Source: Oscillospiraceae bacterium (GTDB lineage Bacteria > Bacillota > Clostridia > UMGS1840 > HGM11507). From it: a stretch of DNA of 64,000 nucleotides. The translations under genes were made by a program, and so were the position numbers. The stretch spans positions 37,457 through 101,456 of the forward strand of contig SVKB01000005.1 in NCBI GenBank assembly GCA_015068665.1, written 5' to 3'. Under the pieces are notes generated by a model. That model was not told where the DNA came from, ran no database searches, and saw only the letters and a list, made by a program, of their open reading frames with translations. Of the stretch, positions 52,605-62,135 are shown in pieces; positions within the stretch are counted from its first letter, which is position 1; every line of letters starts with the position of its first letter.

Positions 52605-53771
52605 ATGATTAAATTACTTATTAACCTTTTTATAAAAGATAAGGACAATATAAAGGATTACAAGGTCAGGGAAAAATACACTCTGCTCTCAGGGGTACTG
52701 GGAATAATATGTAATCTTTTTCTTTTTGGAGTTAAGCTTGCCGCAGGTCTTTTTATGGGAAGCATTGCGGTAATATCGGATGCTTTTAATAATTTTACCG
52801 ACATGGGCACTTCGGTGGTTGCCATTATAGGAGCAAAACTTTCCGGGCAGGAGGCTGACCGCGAGCACCCTTACGGCCACGGAAGAATTGAATATGTGGC
52901 ATCCCTTATTATTTCCTTTATAGTTATCCTTGTAGGCTTTGAGCTTTTAAAAAGCTCGGTGGAAAAGATTATAAAGCCCTCTTATGTTTATGTAAATTTA
53001 TATGCGGTTATTATTCTTACGGTAACGCTTTTTATAAAGCTTTGGATGTTTTCCTATAACCGCTATATCGGAAGAAAAATTGAATCAAAGGTTATTACCG
53101 CTCTTTCGGTGGATTCGGTTAATGATATTTACGCAACGGCGTCAGTAATTCTTGTTACCCTTTTCGGAGGCTTTCTCCCCTTTAACCCTGACGGATATTC
53201 GGGGGCACTTGTGTCCCTTGTGATTATGCTTTCGGGGTACAAAATGGCAAAGGAAACCATAAGCACTCTTTTAGGGGCAAAGCCCGATGAAAAAACAGTA
53301 AGGGAAATTGAAGAAATTCTTCTTGAAAACGAAGAAATTTCAGGAATTCACGACCTTAACCTTCATGACTACGGTCCCGGAAGGATTATGGGCTCGGTGC
53401 ATGCAGAGGTTGACGAGAGCTGTAAGCTTATCACCATTCACGAAGTGATTGACAGAACCGAAGCTTATATTGAGGAAAAGCTTGGCGTGTTCATTGTTAT
53501 TCATATTGACCCGGTGGAAACGGGAAGTGAAAAACTAAATGAGGTAAGAGATTTTTTAAGCAGGCTTTTAAATTCACTTGATTCCGAGCTTACCTTTCAC
53601 GATTTAAGAATTGTTTACAGGGATAATAAGGCAAATCTTTTATTTGACCTGTGTATTCCCGTTGATTATAAGGACTATCAGAAAAAGGAAATTGTTAAAA
53701 AAATTACCGATGAGATTTACGGGTGGGATCCGAATCTTAATACGGTTATAAAAATAGATAATAAATTTTAA
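52605..53771 (+). CDS. Cation diffusion facilitator (CDF) metal efflux protein
   Basis: This 388-residue protein has six membrane segments and the CDF pattern: SDAFNNFTDMGTSV in segment 2 (metal-binding Asp/Asn), GQEADREHPYGHGRIEYVAS and a second site near segment 5, then a cytoplasmic ferredoxin-like domain (from about 215) with HDLNLHDYGPGRIMGSVHAE. It exports Zn, Mn, Fe or another divalent ion against protons. It starts 14 bases before the acyltransferase-like gene in the same transcript. Confidence 0.92.
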   Translation: MIKLLINLFIKDKDNIKDYKVREKYTLLSGVLGIICNLFLFGVKLAAGLFMGSIAVISDAFNNFTDMGTSVVAIIGAKLSGQEADREHPYGHGRIEYVASLIISFIVILVGFELLKSSVEKIIKPSYVYVNLYAVIILTVTLFIKLWMFSYNRYIGRKIESKVITALSVDSVNDIYATASVILVTLFGGFLPFNPDGYSGALVSLVIMLSGYKMAKETISTLLGAKPDEKTVREIEEILLENEEISGIHDLNLHDYGPGRIMGSVHAEVDESCKLITIHEVIDRTEAYIEEKLGVFIVIHIDPVETGSEKLNEVRDFLSRLLNSLDSELTFHDLRIVYRDNKANLLFDLCIPVDYKDYQKKEIVKKITDEIYGWDPNLNTVIKIDNKF

Positions 53772-53785
53772 AGGGGATTAAATTT

Positions 53786-54613
53786 ATGTTTGGAAGAAGA
53801 CCGGACGGCAGAGAGGACAAAAGGATTGACCCTATTGTCAGGGTTACCTCAATGTTCATGCCTCAAAGATGTGATGCACAGGTTATGGTAAGCGAGGAAT
53901 TCGATTACGAGCCCGTTTCCGCTTACATAAAAAGGAAAAGAGCCGAGGGGTTCAAGGTTTCTCTTATGAACGTTATTGTTGCAGCCTTTGTTAAAACAGT
54001 ATGCGAACACCCCGAGTTCAACCGCTTTATAGTTAACAAAAAGATTTATCAGAGAAACGAAATCTGCGTTTCCTATGCAATGCTTAAAAAACAGGTTGAC
54101 GATACAATTAATGAGACTACCGTTAAGGTGTTTTTTGATGAAAACGACACTCTCTTTACCATTGCGGAAAAGATGAACAAAATGATTGAGGATAACCGGG
54201 ATCTGGAGGCGGAAAACTTTACCGATAAGCTGGCAAAATTCTTCCTCGCTATTCCGCTTATTCCCGGACTTGCCATCGGTCTTGTAAGACTGCTTGACAG
54301 ATACGGGCTTTTACCCAAGTTCATAATTGATGCAAGCCCCTTCCACACAAGTATGTTTATTACCAATATGGCATCCATAAAAATGCCGAAGGTTTATCAC
54401 CATATATATAATTTCGGTACCACCAGCGTATTTTTCTCTATGGGACAGCACGAAACCAAGGTTACTGTTGACAGGGATATGAATATTATCAAGAAAACAG
54501 TTATCCCTCTCGGTGTGGTTATTGACGAAAGAATCTGTTCAGGCGCCGAATATGCACGGGGAGTTAAATGTATGTTTAAATATATGGCAAATCCAGAGCT
54601 TATGGAAAAATAA
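53786..54613 (+). CDS. 2-oxoacid dehydrogenase acyltransferase (CAT-fold)-like protein lacking the catalytic motif
   Basis: This 275-residue protein is shaped like the catalytic domain of dihydrolipoamide acyltransferases or CAT: KVSLMNVIVAAFVKTVCEHPEFNRFI, SPFHTSMFITNMASI and a last strand before the active site. The usual His-x-x-x-Asp-Gly at that place is replaced by DERICSGAEYA, so the catalytic His and Asp are missing. There is no lipoyl or E1-binding domain. A different reaction or a non-catalytic role is likely. It shares a transcript with the CDF pump. Confidence 0.72.
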   Translation: MFGRRPDGREDKRIDPIVRVTSMFMPQRCDAQVMVSEEFDYEPVSAYIKRKRAEGFKVSLMNVIVAAFVKTVCEHPEFNRFIVNKKIYQRNEICVSYAMLKKQVDDTINETTVKVFFDENDTLFTIAEKMNKMIEDNRDLEAENFTDKLAKFFLAIPLIPGLAIGLVRLLDRYGLLPKFIIDASPFHTSMFITNMASIKMPKVYHHIYNFGTTSVFFSMGQHETKVTVDRDMNIIKKTVIPLGVVIDERICSGAEYARGVKCMFKYMANPELMEK

Positions 54614-54654
54614 CTAAAAAGCTATGCAGAATTATCCGCATAGCTTTTTTAGTT
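54612..54654 (+). terminator. Terminator of the CDF-acyltransferase unit
   Basis: Stem AACTAAAAAGCTATGC (54612-54627) with GCATAGCTTTTTTAGTT (54638-54654), loop of 10. It could also serve the convergent TIR-NACHT transcript. Confidence 0.8.
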
Positions 54655-54745
54655 AACAAAATTATCAGGTGTACTTTTTAAAATTCATCCCCTTATCACC
54701 ATACCGAAGGTACATTTCAAGTCACCGTATAATACTGTACAGCGT

Positions 54746-57700
54746 CTATATAAGCTCCTTCAGTCCAAGCACGAAGGGTTCGCCATCTTTGAATTCAATA
54801 TATATATCTTCGCAGTCGTTCTTTATGCCGTAGCTTAAAAGATTATCATAGGTATATATTTTTCTTATATGAGGCTCCACATCCTTAAGTGCTTCGTTAA
54901 GCTTTTGACAGTATTCATAGCTTTCCCCGATTATTACGATTACGGGAGCTTTTTTCAGACCGTCATGGATTCTGTGATTTGCCACATAAGGGTAATTGGA
55001 GGCAATCTGACAAAATTCATAGATACGCTGTTTGTTTTTCTCTATTTTTTCCTCGGTTAATTCCCCTCTTACAAGTCTTAAGAAAAGCGGTGTATCCTTA
55101 AGGATAATCATTCTTCTTATGATTGTATCATAGCTTTGGTTAAGATAAGTATACTTTGATTCGAATTTAACCTCAGCGTCATAGCCTGTTACAAGCTCCT
55201 TATATTTCATAAGGGTATAGGAGAACCAAAGGTTAAGCACAAGGCATTTACCGATATTTTTATTAAGGTCCTTACGGGTACGGTTTTCTAAATTTGCCAT
55301 ACCGTCAATCATGGAAAGCAGCTCTTTTCCGTAGCGGTTGCTGTAGGTATATATCAAAGGTTTGCTTCCGCCCTCGCAGTCAAATCTCTCCAGGAGCTGA
55401 AGGTTACGGCAAAGGATGTTTTTCATTCTGTTTTTAACACCCTCCATACCAAAGTTATAAATCACGGGTTTCTCAATAAGTCCCGCCTGCATAAAGAAAT
55501 ATACCATTTCGTGGGTTAAGAATTTGTAATAGTAAAGATGCTCCAGTATGGAAAAATCCGATGCTTCAAAGCCGCGTCTTGAATAGCTTGCAAAGTGCAC
55601 CTTATCCCATACCTCACCGTCATAGCCGGCTCTTTCCTTCCATTTTTTAGGATCATCCTCGTCCTCATCCTCATCCTTAAGAGTTGAGACATACTCCTCT
55701 CCTTCCGAGAATATGTAGTTAGAAACGGTATCCTTTACCTCATCAGGCTCCAAAAACGGTCTTTCGGACGGAGTAAAGTCAAAATCAAGCTCCCTTAAAA
55801 CCGGGGTAGCAAAGACCTTTTCGCCGTCTGTAAGAGCGCCGTATCTTGTAAGCACATCAAGGTTTTCAGGAATAGTTATATCACCTGTAACCGAAGTAAA
55901 ATCACAACCTGTAAGACAAAGATTTCTTTCAGTTTCAAAGCAATAATGAAGAATACCGTTTTTATATACATTAATCATACCTACCTGGCCGGTAAGCTTT
56001 TTGCCGTGATAGTCATCAAGACGGTTATTTCCCGATATGATTTCACCCTTTAAGGTAACCGTCTCAACATTACCGTTTTTAGCATTTAACGCCTGAAGAG
56101 TAATCTCCCCTGCCTCTTCAATATTTTTTGCAAGCTCAAAGCTTGCAAAGTAAGGAATGTTATCCTCACTTAAGATAAGGGCAAAGCCATCCTCCCCCTT
56201 GAAGGGGATGAAAAAGCTTTTAACGGGAATAAATTCCTCATTCATTTCATAGATATATCTTCCCATTCTCATATAGGATGCCGGAAGCTTTTCAGACTGA
56301 AATAAAATAGGCTCCATCATAAATATAACGGGAATACAGGAAAATCTTTCCATTTTATCCGCTATCCATACCTTTTCATTACAGTAAATCACCGCATCCT
56401 CACCGCAATATGCAGAGTGAGGTATGCTTTTACCGTTGTAGATATGAATAAGCCTTGAGGATAAATCGGACAGCCTGATTTCTGCCACGGTGGCGTGACA
56501 TTTTGATTCCTTTTTCGAATTGTTTTTCTTTTTATCGTAGTTATTATAGTAGGTAACGAAAACAGTATCATTATCCTTCTTATATTCAATGGAGGTTATT
56601 TTTCTGCCGTTAAGATAAGCAAGAATTCTGTTTTCCTTTTCATAATCGGTGAATATCTGCTCATATTTTTTAAATATTCCATGCAAAGATTCCTTAAGCT
56701 TACCGAAAAGCTTAAGTCCTCTTGCCCTCATTTCCGCCCTTACGCTTTTGTAAATCATAAAGGGGATATTATAGTAATCGGAATGGTCGTTTCCGTGCCT
56801 GTAGATAAGTCTTCTGAAGTACATACATCTGAAGTTTTTATTTACATTACGGTTATAAGCTCTTGTTTTAGGCTCGTTCTCCTTATCGCTGAAGAATCTT
56901 TCATAAAGCCTGAAGCTCTTTAACTCCTTTTCAATTTCCGAAATGTATTCCTCAATAAGAAGGGGGATACCGATTTTCTGCTCCTCCCACTCATTTGTTT
57001 CCTCATTAAGATTAAACACCTTAAAGCCTTCACGGCCTGCAACATGACCGAAAACCAGCTGTTTTTTATCCTTTCTTACGCAGGCTGCCGAGTTGATACC
57101 GAAAAAGCTTATTTCAACCGGATTTTCGGATATTTCATCTTTTAAAACCGGTTGCGGATTAAAGGAATTTAAAACGGTGGTATAGAAAAGCCTTCCCTCA
57201 TCGTCCAAGAAAATATTTGCAAGCTTATGCCTGCCCGCAAATAAAACCTTCTCCCCTTTCCCAAATTTTTCATTTAAAGAAACATCTATTTCCACTACCG
57301 TATGTCCTGCCATACCGTAGATTTTTTCATTGTCCTTTGAGAAAATAATTTTATGCAGCTTGTAGGAAATATCGGTTACGGTTTTTATGGGGTTATTGTC
57401 AAAGGGACCCTTTTTCCATATTTTCAGAACTCCGCCTTTAAATTTGGTGCCGCTTTCAAACAGGGCTATATTTTCCTCATTTGTACACGCCGCCATAATG
57501 AAATTGGCAGGGTTACTGGTAAGTATATTTGAGGCGTTGAGCTTCGAAGCCTTAAAGCTTGTGGGATAGGAGCAAAAATCGTCAAATCTTACCAAAACCA
57601 GAGAGGTAAGATTTGTTCCGGTAAGGTCAAGGGCGGATAAATCAATACCCGACAAGTCCATTCCTCTTGCTCTTTTTAAAAGCTCAATTACCATCTTAAC

Positions 57701-59710
57701 AAAAACAGGATTATTGTTCTGACCGTTTTCACGGGAATTTTCAATAAGCTTTATAAGATATGAATTCTCGTTACAGCTGTAATCCCATCGGTTTTCTTCC
57801 TTACTGAAGAAGGGTCTTTTTTCCTTTAAAAGCTCGGAGACCAGAAACAGGGTATCCTTTTCCTTTATATCGGTTTCCAAAGACTTACAGGGAAGCTTAC
57901 CTCTGCTTTTGGCACAGTTTTTTATATCCTCGCAGATATAAAGGGCTGCAAAAAAATCTCGGTAAACCTGATGGATAAACATATAGGACTTTCTCTTTTC
58001 GTCCTCATCACCGTCAGATTTATCCTCTTCCTCCTCACGAAGAAGCTTGAAGATTTTAGTGTAGTATTCAAGGGCACTGTGTAAAAGCTTTCTTCCGCTC
58101 ATATCCAGCGCTTCACTTACATCTAAGATTTCGTCCTGCTCGTCGGTACATATTCTTTCAAACTCTCTTGATTCCCAGTAGTCAAGAGCCTCATCACGGA
58201 TATCACGAAGCTTATCCGAGGTAAGTACGAAGTTATTCCCCGTCTCATCGGTACACAGGCGATAAGCTATAAAGGGAAGAAGCATTTCACGGGAGAATTT
58301 ATAAAAAGCTCTTGTTTTCTTATCAAGCTCACCCTTATTTTCCTTATCCTGCTGAATTTTTATAAAGCTTTCCAGCAGATCACTACGTGTTGTAATTTTA
58401 TTTTCCGAATCGGTTTCTGCAAACATGGTAAGGTACATCGGCTTTGACAAAACATCCTTCAAGCCCTTACTGACGGTTGCATTGTTACCGCATTTTTTAA
58501 GAAAATTAAAAATTTTATAATCGCTTATTCTGTTAAGATAATAGGTGTCAAAACGGTCTTTTTTTATCTCGTCGCTGACCGTTCTTCCCGATATTACTAT
58601 ACGGACATTTTTAACACCGCCGTTATCAAAAAGCTCGTCAAGCTCCTTTTCTACCTTCTCAATCACATCGGGAGCTATTTCGTTATATCCGTCAATAAGA
58701 AGAATATACTGTGGCTTTTCTTTTTTTGCGCGAAATGCCTTATCAATTTCGCTCATATAATTGGATGCCTCGGTGGAATCACAGTAAATTGCGGTATTTT
58801 CACCGAAGAAATATTTTGCAAGATATCTTTTTATGGGATTGTTACTGCCTGCAAGGGCACTTGCCTCCACATAAACGGGAATCTGCAAGGAGGTATTGTT
58901 ATCCTCAAGGGCTTTATTTAAGAAATGGTAAAAAAGCTTGGTCATTACGGTGGTTTTACCGCTACCGCCCTCTTCACCAAGGATTATAATATCGTTTTTG
59001 TGCTCCTGTCTTCCCTCTTCCTCGACAATCTCATCGCCCTCGCCCTCGGAAAGTATGTCAATAATGCGTTCAAGGGAATATCTGCTCTTACCTCTTGAAA
59101 GGGTGGGAATAAGCTCATCGTCAATTGCCTCGGGAGTAAACTTTTCGTCAACTTTAAGCTTTTGCTTTGCATAATGAACTGCTTTATCAAGAAAATATTC
59201 GGGGGTTGCATCGGTACCTGAGCTTATCATATCAAGCGCACGGATTCTTATACTGCGCTCCATATCCGCAACCGACTGATTCTCACCTAAAATTATATTA
59301 TTGGGGATTTTATACATAGAGTGATAAAGCCCTGCTCTCTTAGCATCCCCGGTAAGCTCTGTTTTTATATTCCAGTTATAGATTATGCCAAAATAGCTTA
59401 TGCAAAAATCCGCACGCCCATCGGAAAAACGGCTTGCGCTGTTTGTATAGAATTCCTGAACCTCGTCAAAAACCCAGCTTTTTTCAAGAACTTCAGGCGT
59501 TTTTGCAAGAAATATAAGATGCTTTGAATTTCTTACGGCAGTAAGCATAGGTCCAAGCCATTCCGGATTATTGCTAAGATTTTCTCTGTCTATAAAAATA
59601 TTCCATTTTCTATTGATTTTTTTAAGCATATCATAAAGAAGAATTGCTTCCTCAGTTTCAGCTCCCGAATGGGATATAAAAAAGTCAAATTTTTCATCGC
59701 CCCTCAGCAT
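54746..59710 (-). CDS. TIR-NACHT STAND ATPase with pentapeptide and propeller-like region (1654 residues)
   Basis: One 1654-residue protein carries a TIR domain (about 6-140: FDFFISHSGAETEEA, WNIFIDRENL, SKHLIFLAKTPE, with SWVFDEVQEF, where Glu83 could be the NAD-cleaving residue) and a NACHT-type STAND ATPase (about 238-600: Walker A GEEGGSGKTT at 245-254, Walker B LLIDGYNE at 337-344, VISGRTVS at 372-379, and FIHQVYRDFFAAL at 578-590, a typical NLR motif). Short pentapeptide-like repeats follow (DLSGIDLSALDLTGTNLTSL, 685-704), then nearly 900 residues that in part look like a beta-propeller. TIR and NACHT are known as effector and switch in bacterial anti-phage NLRs; the C-terminal part would be the sensor. 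Single gene, RBS GGGGGAG. No phage genes are near. Function in defence is inference. Confidence 0.78.
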   Translation of the reverse strand: MLRGDEKFDFFISHSGAETEEAILLYDMLKKINRKWNIFIDRENLSNNPEWLGPMLTAVRNSKHLIFLAKTPEVLEKSWVFDEVQEFYTNSASRFSDGRADFCISYFGIIYNWNIKTELTGDAKRAGLYHSMYKIPNNIILGENQSVADMERSIRIRALDMISSGTDATPEYFLDKAVHYAKQKLKVDEKFTPEAIDDELIPTLSRGKSRYSLERIIDILSEGEGDEIVEEEGRQEHKNDIIILGEEGGSGKTTVMTKLFYHFLNKALEDNNTSLQIPVYVEASALAGSNNPIKRYLAKYFFGENTAIYCDSTEASNYMSEIDKAFRAKKEKPQYILLIDGYNEIAPDVIEKVEKELDELFDNGGVKNVRIVISGRTVSDEIKKDRFDTYYLNRISDYKIFNFLKKCGNNATVSKGLKDVLSKPMYLTMFAETDSENKITTRSDLLESFIKIQQDKENKGELDKKTRAFYKFSREMLLPFIAYRLCTDETGNNFVLTSDKLRDIRDEALDYWESREFERICTDEQDEILDVSEALDMSGRKLLHSALEYYTKIFKLLREEEEDKSDGDEDEKRKSYMFIHQVYRDFFAALYICEDIKNCAKSRGKLPCKSLETDIKEKDTLFLVSELLKEKRPFFSKEENRWDYSCNENSYLIKLIENSRENGQNNNPVFVKMVIELLKRARGMDLSGIDLSALDLTGTNLTSLVLVRFDDFCSYPTSFKASKLNASNILTSNPANFIMAACTNEENIALFESGTKFKGGVLKIWKKGPFDNNPIKTVTDISYKLHKIIFSKDNEKIYGMAGHTVVEIDVSLNEKFGKGEKVLFAGRHKLANIFLDDEGRLFYTTVLNSFNPQPVLKDEISENPVEISFFGINSAACVRKDKKQLVFGHVAGREGFKVFNLNEETNEWEEQKIGIPLLIEEYISEIEKELKSFRLYERFFSDKENEPKTRAYNRNVNKNFRCMYFRRLIYRHGNDHSDYYNIPFMIYKSVRAEMRARGLKLFGKLKESLHGIFKKYEQIFTDYEKENRILAYLNGRKITSIEYKKDNDTVFVTYYNNYDKKKNNSKKESKCHATVAEIRLSDLSSRLIHIYNGKSIPHSAYCGEDAVIYCNEKVWIADKMERFSCIPVIFMMEPILFQSEKLPASYMRMGRYIYEMNEEFIPVKSFFIPFKGEDGFALILSEDNIPYFASFELAKNIEEAGEITLQALNAKNGNVETVTLKGEIISGNNRLDDYHGKKLTGQVGMINVYKNGILHYCFETERNLCLTGCDFTSVTGDITIPENLDVLTRYGALTDGEKVFATPVLRELDFDFTPSERPFLEPDEVKDTVSNYIFSEGEEYVSTLKDEDEDEDDPKKWKERAGYDGEVWDKVHFASYSRRGFEASDFSILEHLYYYKFLTHEMVYFFMQAGLIEKPVIYNFGMEGVKNRMKNILCRNLQLLERFDCEGGSKPLIYTYSNRYGKELLSMIDGMANLENRTRKDLNKNIGKCLVLNLWFSYTLMKYKELVTGYDAEVKFESKYTYLNQSYDTIIRRMIILKDTPLFLRLVRGELTEEKIEKNKQRIYEFCQIASNYPYVANHRIHDGLKKAPVIVIIGESYEYCQKLNEALKDVEPHIRKIYTYDNLLSYGIKNDCEDIYIEFKDGEPFVLGLKELI

Positions 59711-59834
59711 ATTTTCTCCCCCTTTTCTCTCTATTTAATTATAAGTTAAATTCACATATATGTCAATTGCAAAAAAGGGGTTGTCTAAATACGGGAAATG
59801 TAGTATAATTTTATGATAGAAGGAGATGTTTTTA

Positions 59835-60818
59835 TTGGAAATATTCAGTCTTACCCTTACCCAGATGCTGATGATTTTTTCACTTATCATTACCGGGTTT
59901 TTATTAAGAAAAACAAACATTGTGGGAGAAGAGGCCGTTAAGGTTTTATCAAGAGTTGAAACCTATGCTCTGGTTCCTGCCCTTACCTTTAATAATTTTA
60001 TGGGAAAATGTACCGTTGAAAACTTTACCAGGTACTATTCACTTATGTTTTACGGACTTGGAGTTATAACCGTAAGCGTTATCCTGGCTTATCTTATTTC
60101 GGGTTTTTTTGTTAAGTACGACGGAATAAATCCCGAGCTTAAATACAAAAGAAATATTTACAAATATTCCTTAACCTTCGGAAATTTCGGCTTTATGGGG
60201 AATTTTATAATCCTCGGTATATGGGGAGATATGGAATTTTTCAAATACTCAATGTTTACCTTTTTTATAAATATGACCTGCAATATATGGGGGCTTTTAG
60301 TGCTTATACCCGACGGTGAAGAAAAGCCGTCGATAAAAGCAACCGTAGCAAAAGCTATTACAGCACCTCCTGTGCTTGCGGTACTGTTTGGTATCCTTGC
60401 AGGCTTATTTAACTTGTCTTACTATCTTCCTGACTTTATTAAAAGTGCCCTGTCGGGTGCAGGCGGATGTATGTGCCCCATTGCAATGCTGCTTGCAGGT
60501 ATAGTTATCGGAGGCTACAGGATAAAAGACATCCTTAAAGAGAAAAAGGTTTATATTCTCTCCTTGTTAAGACTTATTGTTCTGCCCGGCGTGTTCATTA
60601 CTCTGCTTACACTTTTAAAGGCACCCTCAGATGTGCTTATATTCACTCTGGTTGCCTTTGCAACGCCTCTTGGTCTTAATACCATTATCTATCCTGCTAC
60701 ATACGGCGGTGAAACCAAAACAGGTGCGGCAATGAATATGATTTCAAACACATTTTCGGTTATAACCATACCTCTTATATATTATTTTTTCATTGAGCTT
60801 TTACCAAAGATTATATAA
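59835..60818 (+). CDS. AEC-family (auxin efflux carrier-like) transporter
   Basis: This 327-residue membrane protein has ten hydrophobic segments in the AEC pattern: LMIFSLIITGFLLRK at the start, FGNFGFMGN in the first half and ATPLGLNTIIYPATYGG near the end. AEC proteins carry organic acids such as malate or malonate; the substrate here is unknown. The TTG at 59835 is nine bases after AAGGAG, whereas the ATG at 59826 touches that site, so TTG was taken as the start. The creatininase-like gene follows after 18 bases. Confidence 0.87.
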   Translation: MEIFSLTLTQMLMIFSLIITGFLLRKTNIVGEEAVKVLSRVETYALVPALTFNNFMGKCTVENFTRYYSLMFYGLGVITVSVILAYLISGFFVKYDGINPELKYKRNIYKYSLTFGNFGFMGNFIILGIWGDMEFFKYSMFTFFINMTCNIWGLLVLIPDGEEKPSIKATVAKAITAPPVLAVLFGILAGLFNLSYYLPDFIKSALSGAGGCMCPIAMLLAGIVIGGYRIKDILKEKKVYILSLLRLIVLPGVFITLLTLLKAPSDVLIFTLVAFATPLGLNTIIYPATYGGETKTGAAMNMISNTFSVITIPLIYYFFIELLPKII

Positions 60819-60836
60819 AAGAAAGGATGCTAAAAA

Positions 60837-61556
60837 ATGATAAGCTACTACAATTCAATTGACGAAATTAAAACAGATACCGTTATTATCCCTGTTGGAA
60901 GTATTGAACAGCACGGAACACATCTGCCTACCGGTACAGACTATTTTATTATAAAAAAATTAAGTGAAGAGGTTGCAAAAAGAATTGATGCATATCTTCT
61001 TCCTCCCCTTCCCGTAAGCACCTGCTATGAGCATAAGGGCACAAAGGGCTGTGCAAGAATGCGCCCCTCTACTTTTCAGATGATGCTTACCGATATTATT
61101 CTTGATTTAAAAGATCAGGGCTTTAAAAAGGTTATCCTTATGCTTGGTCATGGCGGAATTTTCATTGCAGGTCCGACCATAAGAGAATTAAATGCACTTT
61201 ACGATGATTTAGAGGTTATAAAGGTTGAGGCACTTGTAAATGATGAAATCCGTGCAGTATGTGAAGGCTCACCAATGGATGAAATTCACGCAGGCGAATC
61301 GGAAACCTCATTAATGCTTGCTATCTGCGAGGAAGCTGTTAAGAAGGATAAAATGGTTAATAATGACTATATCCCCGATGTTCCGAGAGAATATTTAAAC
61401 TATGCTCCGCTTCCTAAGCTTTCACCCACAGGCGTATGGGGGCTTCCCTCTTATGCTACAAAGGAAAAAGGCGAAAAGCTTATTGCTCTTAAGGTGGAGC
61501 AGGCGCTTAAAGTAATTGAGGACGCATTCAAATATACTACCCCTGAAAAATGGTAA
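60837..61556 (+). CDS. Creatininase-family amidohydrolase
   Basis: This 239-residue metalloenzyme has the family's metal ligands: Glu24, His26 and Asp35 in GSIEQHGTHLPTGTD, LGHGG near residue 105 and the glutamate of HAGESETS near 145. The family includes creatininase, mycofactocin peptidase MftE and the FAPy deformylase of riboflavin/F420 synthesis. No mft genes are seen; the real substrate is unknown. It shares a transcript with the AEC transporter, which may carry its substrate. Its 3' end is followed after 7 bases by a repeat element. Confidence 0.87.
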   Translation: MISYYNSIDEIKTDTVIIPVGSIEQHGTHLPTGTDYFIIKKLSEEVAKRIDAYLLPPLPVSTCYEHKGTKGCARMRPSTFQMMLTDIILDLKDQGFKKVILMLGHGGIFIAGPTIRELNALYDDLEVIKVEALVNDEIRAVCEGSPMDEIHAGESETSLMLAICEEAVKKDKMVNNDYIPDVPREYLNYAPLPKLSPTGVWGLPSYATKEKGEKLIALKVEQALKVIEDAFKYTTPEKW

Positions 61557-61563
61557 AAAAGGG

Positions 61564-61910
61564 GGAAAGGGGGTAAAAATTCCCCGGACCACGCAAAAAA
61601 AGCATAAAATAAACAATGTGTCTATATATCATATATAGGCACATTTTGTTTTAGTATTTTGAAAATTAAGGTATAAATCGCAAAGCGATTTATGAAATTA
61701 ATTTTTTGCGTTTTGAACTAAAATCCCCTCTCGATGTATCTAATACACCTTCGGGTGCTTTTAGTCCAATCCGGGAAATTTTTCCTCCCCTTTCCTGTCT
61801 CATTTTTGATGGACCACGCAAAAAAATATAATAATCAATAAAAAATAAATGTGCTTACTGAACGGTAGGCACATTTTTTGATAATTAAGGTATAAATCGC
61901 AAAGCGATTT
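61564..61910. repeat. MITE-like inverted-repeat element with a duplicated right flank
   Basis: Imperfect inverted repeats GGAAAGGGGGTAAAAATTCC... (61564-61588) and its complement (61770-61795) bound about 230 bases. Inside the left end, a segment beginning GGACCACGCAAAAAAA (61586-61693) contains a stem of about 15 bp around GTGTCTATATAT and ends AATCGCAAAGCGATT. The same order recurs outside the right end (61811-61910) with a different stem, GTGCTTAC/GTAGGCAC. Non-coding. Part of the 891-base gap 61557-62447. Confidence 0.6.
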
Positions 61911-62056
61911 TCGATATGTTTTGCCAAGGCAAAACTCGATATGCAATTAAAATTGCTCGATATGTGCTTCGCACTCGATATGTTCCTGCGGAACGAGAAA
62001 AGGACGGATGCCATAGCCTTCTCCTTGAGGAGAAGGTGGGTTTTGCTTTGCAAAAC
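61894..62056. repeat. Hairpin array E (ATATCGA linker, minus orientation) plus two more hairpins
   Basis: Plus-strand hairpins at 61894-61910, 61918-61935, 61943-61956, 61964-61974 and 61982-61994, separated by TCGATAT (the complement of ATATCGA) at 61911, 61936, 61957 and 61975. Then GAGAAAAGGACGGATGCCATAGCC, the half of the tip-conserved hairpin, then CCTTCTCC-TTGA-GGAGAAGG (62017-62036) and GTTTTGC-TTT-GCAAAAC (62040-62056) set between GTGG and TCGGATGAGGTG. Three of the hairpins are the same as those in array B. Confidence 0.85.
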
Positions 62057-62135
62057 TCGGATGAGGTGTAATGAAACGTAGTCCATAAAATAAAAATAAA
62101 TATGATACTGCAACTAAATTCATTAACCACTTTCG

